In this document: piece after piece, positions 54,996-64,000 of the stretch
Layout: the number at the start of each line of letters is the position of its first letter
Position numbering within the stretch: position 1 is the stretch's first letter
DNA from: Buddleja alternifolia
Lineage: Eukaryota; Streptophyta; Magnoliopsida; Lamiales; Scrophulariaceae
DNA length: 64,000 bases
Assembly (NCBI GenBank): GCA_019426215.1
Contig: CM033399.1
Coordinates: 25,677,022-25,741,021 of the forward strand
Direction: 5' to 3'
Position numbers and translations under genes: made by a program
Notes under the pieces: model-generated
The model's input: the letters and a program-made list of their open reading frames with translations, nothing else
Database searches by the model: none
Told to the model about the DNA's origin: nothing

Positions 54996-56334
54996 TGACA
55001 CGCTAAAAGCTAACGTGCTATGATAGCAAGTGCACTAGTCGTGTGTAGTAATAAATGGATTGTAAGTCCGGATTGTCGAACCTCAAGGACTTGAATTCTA
55101 GTTTAAGATTTGTAATGAAGTGAATAAACAAAGTAAGAATAAATTCAAATAAAATTTGTAAAGAACAAAAACAAAGATGAGCAAGTGATTTAAAACCAAT
55201 TATAAAGGGAGACTAAGGCACATGCTAGGTTCAAATTGATGAAATATACTTATAAAGGTTCTTGTTGAAGGATTACACTTATATTGTTATGGTGAGAGCT
55301 CTGAGGGTAGAGAATAACCGATGTCTCGCGTATAAACTCCTATGCTTAGATCGTGATTTCCCAAATATTCCTATCCGGAAATCTAACCACTAAACATGCA
55401 TTAACGTACTAGAGTTCACTCGATTAGAATAGAACAACTTCACCTGGGAATCTTTACCTATGTCTAGGGCAATTCCTCATTAGTTGCGGGTCATGATGTG
55501 AATTTCTTGCACCCTAAGTTAATTTTCTCCCGAAATATCAACCTAGGCATAAGATTCTAACATATAGTGATCAAGTATATGCAAGATAGGTAAAAACACA
55601 TATTCACATCACATAACAATATAAGTATAACCTCTACAATCATCTATTATAAGCATATATCACAATTTGACCTTACATGGCGTTAGTCTTATGAATTTAG
55701 TTCATGATAGTTATTATGAAAAACAATAATGAATAAATACACATGTTCATAGACATGAATGAAATGAAAAGGCTATAAAAACTCACTCTAATGTGATAGA
55801 TGATGGCCCCTTGATTGGAGCTTCAATTCCTAGCTTTCTCCTCTTAGAATGATGAAGAATGGTGATGAATGGTGGAGAAATCAGATTAGGGGCTGCCCTC
55901 CTCTCCTCCAAGAATCTGAAATTGATAGTGAATGATGAAGAGTATGGGTTCCCCCTCCTTTTATAGCCAAAAATTCCACTAAAATATGCATTAAGAATTC
56001 CCATTAAAGTTCCCCAATGAGAATTCCACCTAAGGTGATGCTTAAAGTTTGGGTTTTAAGATTCCAACCAGCTAAAAAAATGTTGAACTTTCGGCCATTA
56101 AGAATTCCACCAAGCATAACCATGTGAAAACTTCAACAAAACACATGCATGCTGCCATTTTCTTGCTTTCCAGCGCAGTCTTAGTATTTTCCTCATAAAC
56201 GTCTCCACAGATCTCCAAATTGGATGATTCAAGTCCCCATGTTCAGATACAACATAGATCTACAACTTTCCAGAAGGACATTTTGTCCAATTCGGTCTCT
56301 AAGTATACCACAATTACGTTTCAACATGGAGGTT
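54996..56334 (-). repeat. M2 truncated 3' LTR (left unit)
   Basis: Matches 57975-59302 with about 2 per cent differences and one 11-bp indel. The U3-side 580 bp (equivalent of 59303-59882) is missing, so the element has no normal 3' LTR start here. Confidence 0.88.
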
Positions 56335-57815
56335 CAGGAGGTGGCGCCTGGGCGCCAGGGCGCCTGAGCGTGATCATCGGGACGCTCGGGCGAGCAATTG
56401 CGAAGCATTCGTTCACTGTGGGTTGATTCCGGCGCCTGGGCGTTCTCATCGGGGCGCTCGGGGGCGGAAATGCGAACAGCATCATTGACTATGTGTTTGC
56501 CACTTCTTAAGGTGATGGTGTGGCATTGCTCCTTCGGGTTTTTTTCTGTGTCACTTGGTAAAGTTCCCGGGGCTCTCTCGCTGATCGCCTTTGCCATTTG
56601 ACCCATTTGTGTCTTTAAATCCTTCATGTCCATCATTATATCTTTCATCATAGTACGGAGTTCGTTAATTGCTGAATCCGATTTCTTTATTTGTTCATCG
56701 AGACGCTCTTTGGTTGTAAGAGGTCTTATTTGCCTTTGTATATGAGGATTACCTTGCCTTTGAGCTTGGTTATTGTTGAATGGGGGCCTTGGTGCTTGAT
56801 AGACGCCGGGATGGGCATTTTGTGCCGGATTGGGCCTCCTTGGAAAATTTTTGGGCACATGGAAGTTCAATTGAGGTCGATTGGCATTTCCAACATAGTT
56901 TACATTGCCAACCATTGTTTCCAAAGCAACTTCTTCGCCCAACTCTTGAACACAAGCAATATTTTTAGTGGGTGTGATTTCTTCATCATCGGGATAGAGT
57001 TCATCTTCTCGGGCTAATTGCTCTATCTTGTCCCACACACTTTGGCAATCGAGCCCAAGGAGATCACCACCGGCGCCGGCATTGAGCCTATTTCGGATGC
57101 GCGAACGGACTCCATCATGGAATCGTAATACTTGCTCGCTCAATCTTAGGTTGTGATCCGGACATTTTCGGAGCATGTTTTTATATCTAGCCCATGCCTC
57201 GGCTAAGGACTCATGATTCCCCTGCTTAAACTCTTTAATGTTGCTCCTTAGCTCATTGATTTTGGAGGGTGGAAAGAATTTGCTCAAAAAGGCATCGACC
57301 AATTGTCCCCATGTTGTGATGGATTGGGGTGGTAGAGATTTGTACCACATGGTCGCCCTTTCCTTTAATGAGAAGTGGAAGACTCTTAGACGAATTGCAT
57401 CGAGATCCCGTGGATGAAATTAGGTAGTCATGAGAGTATCGTCTAAAGTCTCCAAATGCTCATGAGGTGATTCATGGGGCTCTCCATAGAAGGGTTCGCT
57501 TTGCACCATGCTAAAGATGTGTGACGGAATGTGATAATTTGGTGCAAGGAAATTTGGAAAGACTACGGGCCCCGGTATGGTGTGGACCCTTGGAGGTAGA
57601 CTTTCCCGGACCGATGGAAGTTTTTGAGGAGGTGCCGGTTGCATAGCTTGGAAAAGATTTTGCAGCCATTCCCTGTTTTCCGGAAGATTTATGTCGGGAA
57701 AATTCCCATTTGGATTTAGATTGTCTGCCATTTCTCGAGCTTGTCTACTAGATCGAAGAACACGCTGTATCTCCTGCTCAAAATTGTATAGGGGCTCGTT
57801 AGAAAAGCGGGTCAT
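56335..57815 (-). pseudogene. M2 gag (left unit), one stop and truncated end
   Basis: It starts MTRFSNEPLYNFEQEIQRVL at 57815. It has PNFLAPNYHIPSHIFSMVQ and HEHLETLDDTLMT, then a TAA at about 57420 where M1 has Gln, then SLPPQSITTWGQLVDAFLSK and RIRNRLNAGAGGDLLGLDCQ, the linker ERAPGTLPSDTEKNPKEQCH and repeated PDENAQAPE / PDDHAQAPW, ending at the deletion joint in WRPGATS. Close relative of M1 gag. The repeated HAQAP-type peptide is encoded by the GC-rich dyad unit. Confidence 0.82.
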
Positions 57816-57950
57816 GCACCACAAATTACACCTAACAAATAAACACAAGAAAAAAAATTAGAATAATAAAATAAAAGAAAGGTTACAAATAAACGAAAAA
57901 CTAAGAATTATGAAAATTTAAATGAAAAATCTAACACTAAAATGAACAAG

Positions 57951-57968
57951 TCCCCAGCAACGGCGCCA
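57951..57968 (-). promoter_or_regulatory. M2 primer binding site (tRNA-Asp type)
   Basis: On the minus strand TGGCGCCGTTGCTGGGGA, one mismatch to the tRNA-Asp complement, six bases after the LTR. Confidence 0.85.
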
Positions 57969-57974
57969 AAAACT

Positions 57975-59882
57975 TGACACGCTAAAAGTTAACGTGCTAT
58001 GATAGCAAGTGCAGTAGTCGAGTGTAGTAATAAATGGATTGTAAGTCCGGATTGTCGAACCTCAAGGACTTGAATTCTAGTTTAAGATTTGTAATGAAGT
58101 GAATAAACAAAGTAAGAATAAATTCAAATAAAATTTGTAAAGAACAAGAACAAAGATGAGCAAGTGATTTAAAACCAATTATAAAGGGAGACTAAGGCAC
58201 ATGCTAGGTTCAAATTGATCAAATATACTTATAAAGGTTCTTGTTGAAGGATTACACTTATATTGTTATGGTGAGAGCTCCGAGGGTAGAGAATAACCGA
58301 TGTCTCGCGTATAAACTCCTATGCTTAGATCGTGATTTCCCAAATATTCCTATCCGGAAATCTAACCACTAAACATGCATTAACGTACTAGAGTTCACTC
58401 GATTAGAATCGAACAACTTCACTCGGGAATCTTTACCTATGTCTAGGGCAATTCCTCATTAGTTGCGGGTCATGATGTGAATTTCTTGCACCCTAAGTTA
58501 ATTTTCTCCCGAAATATCAACCTAGGCATAAGATTCTAACATATAGTGACCAAGTATATGCAAGATAGGTAAAAACACAAATTCACATCACATAACAATA
58601 TAAGTATAACCTCTACAATCATCTATTATAAGCATATATCACAATTTGACCTTACATGGCCTTAGTCTTATGAATTTAGTTCATGATAGTTATTATGAAA
58701 AACAATAATGAATAAATACACATGTTCATAGACATGAATGAAATGAAAAGGCTATAAAAACTCCCTCTAATGTGATAGATGATGGCCCCTTGATTGGAAC
58801 TTCAATTCCTAGCTTTCTCCTCTTAGAATGATGAAGAATGGTGGAGAAATCAGATTAGGGGCTGCCCTCCTCTCCTCCAAGAATCTGAAATTGATAGTGA
58901 ATGATGAAGAGTATGGGTTCCCCCTCCTTTTATAGCCAAAAATTCCACTAAAGTATGTATTAAGAATTCCCATTAAAGTTCCCCAATGAGAATTCCACCT
59001 AAGGTGATGCTTAAAGTTTGGCTTTTAAGATTCCAACCAGCTAAAAAAATGTTGAACTTTCTGCCATTAAGAATTCCACCAAGCATAACCATGTGAAAAC
59101 TTCAACAAAACACATGCATGCTGCCATTTTCTTGCTTTCCAGCGCAGTCTTAGTATTTGCCTCATAAACGTCTCCACAGATCTCCAAATTGGATAATTCA
59201 AGTCCCATGTTCAGATAAAACATAGATCTACAACTTTCCAGAAGGACATTTTGTCCAATTCGGTCTCTAAGTATACCAAAATTACGTTTCAACATGGAGG
59301 TTGTTTCTGATTTAGCGCCCATAAAGTAAATCTACCAAGAAACACACTTATGACAACCCCTCAACACATGTGCTGAATTATGGCCAAAAGTGATTGTTAC
59401 CCATCATATAATGCTGGAATTTAGGCTGAAAAAGGAGTAACATTTGGACTATCCATGCCTAGGCATGACTAGGAGGGCGCTGGGGCGTATCCTGGCACAT
59501 GTACTTCTCTGTTCGGCGCAACAATCGTATTTCCTTCACAATTATCTCTATAGACCTCCGATTTGGATGTTTCAAGTTCCCATTTGAAGCTAAGACATTC
59601 ATCTAAAACTTTGTAGAAGGAAACTTTGTCTAAGTCGGTCTCGAAATGTACGGAATTATCGCTCGAATGTGGTAGGAGATGCATAAACCGCCTAGGTGTT
59701 GAAAAACATGCTTGAACTTGTTTTGTACATCGTTTTTCTTCCCTTTTCTTCATGTATTCTCATTTATTACCTGTATTCACTTAACACACCTATTAAATGC
59801 AAATGTGACATGATTTAAGCAATAAGTGAATCCAAATCATAAGAATTACGGTCTTAAAAACACGTAAAAACACCTCTTATCA
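57975..59882 (-). repeat. M2 complete LTR shared by two internal regions (1908 bp)
   Basis: On the minus strand it starts TGATAAGAGGTG and ends TGTCA. PPT2 lies directly upstream and a PBS directly downstream, so it works as both a 3' and a 5' LTR. It is longer than the M1 LTR but has the same termini. Confidence 0.9.
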
Positions 59883-59920
59883 ACACCCCCAAACTTATCA
59901 ATTGCTCGACCTCGAGCAAT
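59883..59920 (-). promoter_or_regulatory. M2 3' polypurine tract with perfect hairpin (PPT2)
   Basis: On the minus strand ATTGCTCG-AGGT-CGAGCAAT (59920-59901, perfect 8-bp stem) is followed by TAAGTTTGGGGGTGT (59897-59883) and the LTR. Confidence 0.8.
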
Positions 59921-59980
59921 ACGAGCTATAAGGCAAGACCAACATCATTCAATGGGAGAAAACAAAACAACTAACTAACT

Positions 59981-60103
59981 CACTTTCGTGGAGTAAACGA
60001 TTGCACTTAGCGGGTGCAACAAGCCTTTAAACCTTTGAGTTACCTCAAAGGACGAGTTATAGTCTCGTGAGGGTTTGCATAAGATATACCCACAAAATCT
60101 AGC
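59981..60103 (-). other. Conserved non-coding block 1 of M2 with GNRA-type hairpin
   Basis: Homologous to 20413-20535 and 43341-43463. The hairpin CCTTTGAG-GTAA-CTCAAAGG lies at 60051-60032 on the minus strand. Confidence 0.65.
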
Positions 60104-61157
60104 AAATTTTCAATCCCAACCGAATCAACACATCTCAATATGATCAACAAGAATGAATGGCATAAAATCAACCATTTAAAGTTCACAAATATATATAGAT
60201 ATACATATCAAGTACTTTTGCTCATGTGACACCAATACTTGAAACGACTCCCTAGGGTATAGTTAAAAATAAATCTAGGGTATTATAGTCGAGAGGCATC
60301 CTTACCAAATTTTGGACATTAATCCCATATCTATCAACTTTTGATCAAACACAAGGCACAAGAATTATAAAAAATCTCATAGCCATTTAAATTTCATTAT
60401 CTCAAATATTCAACATTCAATTCATATGGAATTTCCATTAAACTTCATTAAGGCTAGATCATGTGCAATGTTTTATTCCATTAGGCTTTCTATGACACCC
60501 ATGTAACAAGTTTTAGACCAATGACTCCCAAACTAGATAGTTTTAGGGCATTAAGTGTAGAGACACTCCTAAGGATTTAATCACTTGAGTATCAAAGGCC
60601 ACGAAATAAAACTAGATCTTTTAAACAATTCACTTCTTTTGGCTTGAGCATAGCTCAAATTAGCATAATAGTACAGTATATAGGCATGAAACTTTTCACC
60701 TCCGGTACGTATTAGCCTGACCACTTTTGGTCATACCAAAATTCAACCTTTTCAATTCATTGTTAGCATATAAAATTACTACTCAACTTATAACCTTATG
60801 AGAAATCTAAGTTAATATTTCTGGGAATAATTCCTTAAGTGTCTCAAGATGGTTATCCTCTCAACTCCTCTACCTTCGATTTAAGTGCATTGTGAATCAT
60901 CTAAAGAATCAATTCTAGTCTAAGGTCTCCACGAGCAATTTCAAAGATATATATATTCCATTAAATTCAGATTATTTCAAGAATTCATGCCATTTTTCCA
61001 AGTCAATCAATTTCAATGCATCAATTGGAAGGACTAAAAATTTTTCATGCTTGATTTTCTCAACAAAGAAGCATATAAACATGATATCAAACAAACTTTC
61101 CCCAAATTCAAGTTAAAAATTAGGATTGCATTTTCAATATTCAAAATAGATACTCTT
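60104..61157 (-). other. M2 non-coding tail with conserved block 2
   Basis: No convincing frame. Block 2 at about 60520-60620 has GTGGCCTTTGATACTCAAG and TTAGGAGTGTCTCTACACTTAA-type sequence on the minus strand, able to form a hairpin. ORF3 is absent between pol and this tail. Confidence 0.5.
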
Positions 61158-61195
61158 CTACCCCCAAACTTAAATCCAACATTGTCCCCAATGTT
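61158..61195 (-). promoter_or_regulatory. M2 internal hairpin plus PPT-like motif (PPT1)
   Basis: On the minus strand AACATTG-GGGA-CAATGTT (61195-61178, perfect 7-bp stem) is followed by TAAGTTTGGGGGTAG (61172-61158), about 1.26 kb upstream of the 3' PPT, which reads TAAGTTTGGGGGTGT. Confidence 0.65.
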
Positions 61196-61478
61196 GTTAC
61201 AACATGCATACACAAAGGTAAAAGAACACTTACAACCAAGGATATTGAAGAACATCCTTAAGCTTCCAATGCATCCTTACAAAGTTTCTCCTCTTATCGA
61301 GTAAAATAAGAATCTCTAAAGGTGGGGTCCAAATGTGCATCATATCTAACACTTCAACTTTTTAAACCATCAAGCATAAGAAAAACATACATGCCCAAAG
61401 TGCATGTTTGAACACAATAAAAAGAAACAAACTAAACAAAACAAAAACGAAAGCAAAAAGAAAAGAAAACTTACAAAC
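61196..61478 (-). other. M2 post-pol spacer without ORF3
   Basis: Only about 350 bp separate the pol end from PPT1, compared with more than 1.8 kb in P. A T-rich tract lies at about 61410-61475 on the minus strand. No ORF3 remnant recognised. Confidence 0.5.
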
Positions 61479-61525
61479 TTGGGTTGCCTCCCAAGAAGCG
61501 CTAGTTTAGAGTCGGTAGCTCGACT
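61479..61525 (-). other. Conserved post-pol block of M2
   Basis: On the minus strand CGAGCTACCGACTCTAAACT then GCGCTTC and TTGGGAGGCAACCCAA (61494-61479), as in P and M1. Confidence 0.65.
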
Positions 61526-61540
61526 TGAGATAAAGAATCG

Positions 61541-64000
61541 CTAAAGATCCTGGAGGGGAATGGTCACTTTATCCCTCGACCCGTCAATCCCAATGTAATG
61601 CTTTAACCTTTGGGCGTTTGTCATGAAGGTTCGTCCATTATCCGTTATAAGTTCAATGGCACCAGAAGCATACACACGAGATACAACAAATGGTCCCGAC
61701 CATTTTGACTTGAGCTTCCCGGGAAAAAGTCGAAGGCGAGAATTGTATAGTAAAACCTTGTCTCCTTCATGAAATTTCGGGGAATAATACGCTTATCATG
61801 CCATGTTTTCGTTTGCTCCTTGTAAAGTTTGGCGTTCTCATACGCTTGATGGCGCCATTCCTCAAGTTCGTGTAATTGGAGTAATCGCTTGGTACCTACG
61901 AGTTGAGAATCAAAATTTAGAAATTTAATAGCCCAAAAAGCGCGATGTTCGAGCTCAACCGGTAAGTGACATGCTTTTCCAAAGACAAGGCGATATGGGG
62001 ACATGCCAATCGGAGTTTTAAACGCGGCACTATATGCCCACAAGGCGTCATCTAGTTTAAGGGACCAATCTTTTCTAGATGCGTTAACCGTTTTTTCAAG
62101 AATGCGTTTAATCTCCCGATTCGACACCTCCACTTGACCACTCGTTTGAGGATGATATGGGGTTGAGATTTTATGCCGTACCTTGTACTTGTTCAGTAAG
62201 TGCTCGAATTGTTTGTTACAAAAATGGGTGCCCCCGTCACTAACGATTGCTCTAGGAGTTCCAAAACGAGTGAAAATCCTTTTTTTTAAAAATCGAGTAA
62301 CCACCCGAGCATCATTAGTTGGTAAAGCCTCAGCTTCGACCCATTTGGAGACATAGTCGACCGCAACAAGAATATACTTATTGGAACAAGAACTAAGGAA
62401 GGGTCCCATAAAATCAATACCCCATACATCAAATAGTTCACATTCAAGCATGTTATTCAATGGCATTTCGTGTCTTTTAGAGATGTTACCTGTTCGTTGA
62501 CACCTATCACAAGATTGAACATACAAGAATGCATCTTTAGAAAGAGTAGGCCAAAAGAAACCTGATTGAAGCACTTTAGCCACTGTTTTAGAGGGTCCAA
62601 AGTGACCACCTACCGACATATCATGACAATGGGCGAGAATTGATGCTATTTCCTCCTCGGGGATACATCGTCGAATGAGGCCATCTGCACAAATCTTAAA
62701 TAGATATGGTTCGTCCCACAAATATCGCTTCACATCAAATAAGAATTTCTTCTTTTGATGATAAGTGATATCCGGAGGAAGAACTCCCGTGACAAGATAA
62801 TTTGCATAATTGGCATACCAAGGAGCATCATTATGAAGTATAGCATACAATTGCTCATCGGGAAACTCCTCACAAATAGGTTTATCAAACACACACTCAG
62901 GGTTAGGAATCTCTATCCTAGACAAGTGGTCGGCAACAACATTTTCTACTCCTTTCTTATCCTTAATTTCTATGTCAAATTCTTGAAGAAGTAAAATCCA
63001 CCTAATGAGTCTAGGTTTGGCATCCTTTTTGGCAAGCAAGTATTTTAATGCGGAGTGATCAGTGTACACAATTACTTTATTCAAAATGAGATAAGCATGG
63101 AACTTGTCAAATGCAAATACTATGGCTAGTAATTCTTTTTCCGTGGTTGCGTAATTCATTTGTGCATCATTTAAAGTCTTACTAGCATAGTAGATGGTTT
63201 GAAATACCTTATCCTTCCTTTGGCCAAGGACCGCACCCACCGCGGTGTCACTAGCATCACACATCAATTCGAAGGGCAAACTCCAATCGGGAGGTGCCAT
63301 GATGGGAGCGGATATCAATAGCTCCTTAAGAGTCATGAAGGCCTGTAAACAAAGGGAATCAAAATTGAATGGTGCATCTTTGACAAGCAAGTTAGATAAC
63401 GGCTTTGCAATTTTGGAAATTTTTTTGATAAATCGCCTATAGAAGCCGGCATGACCAAGAAAGCTCCTCACGGCTTTCACCGATGTAGGTGGAGGAAGCT
63501 TTTCTATTACCTCAATCTTGGCTTGGTCCACTTCAATCCCTTTTTGGGAGATTTTGTGACCTAGCACAATCCCTTCCCGGACCATAAAATGACATTTTTC
63601 CCAATTCAAAATAAGATTTGTTTCCTCACATCGTTTTAGAACACGGTCCAAATGATCAAGATATGTGTTAAATGAGGTTCCAAAAATAGAAAAATCATCC
63701 ATAAAAATCTCAAGGAATTCTTCAACCATGTCATGAAAGATCGCCATCATACATCGTTGAAATGTGGCCGGGGCATTGCATAATTCAAACGGCATCCGCC
63801 TATAAGCAAACGTGCTATAGGGACAAGTGAAAGTTGTTTTCTCTTGGTCCTCGGAGGCTATGGCAATTTGGTTATAGCCGGAATACCCATCTAGAAAACA
63901 ATCATGTCCGGCTAACCTTTCAAGCATTTGGTCAATGAATGGGAGGGGTAAATGGTCCTTACGAGTGGCATCATTTAACTTGCGATAATCTATACACACA
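61541..64000 (-). pseudogene. M2 pol: RT, RNase H, integrase; 5' end outside window, one frameshift near 61778
   Basis: Open for 784 codons from the edge. [22 protein letters not shown], a two-residue loss in [16 protein letters not shown], and catalytic [11 protein letters not shown]. RNase [21 protein letters not shown] and [20 protein letters not shown]. Integrase: [15 protein letters not shown]...[26 protein letters not shown] and [14 protein letters not shown]. After RIIPRNF near 61778 one base seems lost; the correct frame then reads through [18 protein letters not shown] sequence to IPLQDL and TAG at 61541-61543. The shift falls in the integrase C-terminus, so the protein is nearly complete. 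Confidence 0.9.

Larger units (their letters stand above)
54996..64000 (-). mobile_element. Athila-like element M2, tandem arrangement sharing one LTR, continues past the right edge
   Basis: From right to left (5' to 3'): pol (64000-61541), non-coding tail with two PPT motifs, a full LTR (59882-57975), a tRNA-Asp PBS, gag (57815-56335), then the last part of an LTR (56334-54996). The middle LTR serves as 3' LTR for the right unit and 5' LTR for the left unit. The left unit has lost everything from late gag to about 580 bp into its 3' LTR. GGGGT precedes the left border (54991-54995); its partner would be outside the window. Confidence 0.85.

Overview
This is a nuclear plant window, most likely from a eudicot. 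It holds one intron-rich host gene fragment, TA-rich intergenic DNA, and a dense nest of plant LTR retrotransposons (Ty3/gypsy Athila and Tat types, Ty1/copia) plus relics of DNA transposons and a LINE. Nothing bacterial or viral is present. The calls rest on reading frames, terminal repeats, target-site duplications (TSDs), primer binding sites (PBS) and polypurine tracts (PPT); no database search was possible.

Left part (1-14.67 kb): the 5' exons of a WAT1/MtN21-like membrane transporter gene on the minus strand run off the left edge. Next comes gene-poor DNA filled with non-autonomous DNA elements. These are a PIF/Harbinger-like element with TAA TSDs (1497-3018) and a hAT-like element with CATAGGAGT repeats (3997-6320) that carries inside it a Mutator-like element with 9-bp TSDs (4952-6215). 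A solo LTR (7423-9584) splits an open frame that may be a host exon. A dead hAT transposase (10.4-12.2 kb) and a 5'-truncated LINE with a 17-bp TSD (12597-13312) follow.

Right part (14.67-64 kb): almost everything lies inside one old Tat/Retand-like element, here called T, on the minus strand. Its 3' LTR is at 14674-15209, a sense-opposed extra gene (antisense ORF, aORF) at 15.5-17.9 kb, and its gag-protease is split over 54995-54491, 46190-44888 and 33575-33447. Four later elements broke T: Athila-like M1 (minus, 19009-33137, TSD ATAAC, itself holding solo LTR B at 23724-25848, TSD GGTGA); Athila-like P (plus, 33576-44882, TSD GCCCC); a Copia element (plus, 46196-54490, TSD GACAC); and Athila-like M2 (minus, from 54996 past the right edge, a tandem arrangement sharing an LTR). 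The T reading frame closes exactly when Copia or P is removed with one TSD copy, which supports the nesting order.

No retroelement here looks autonomous: each has frameshifts, stop codons or deletions. The most interesting signals are non-coding. All three Athila-like elements share (i) a hairpin-capable block just after pol followed by a pyrimidine-rich tract and a plausible 3' splice site, (ii) two copies of the PPT motif about 1.1-1.4 kb apart, mostly preceded by hairpins, (iii) conserved blocks between those two PPTs with a predicted GNRA-type hairpin, and (iv) short family-specific dyads with 5-7-bp stems and 4-nt loops in LTRs and the post-pol spacer.
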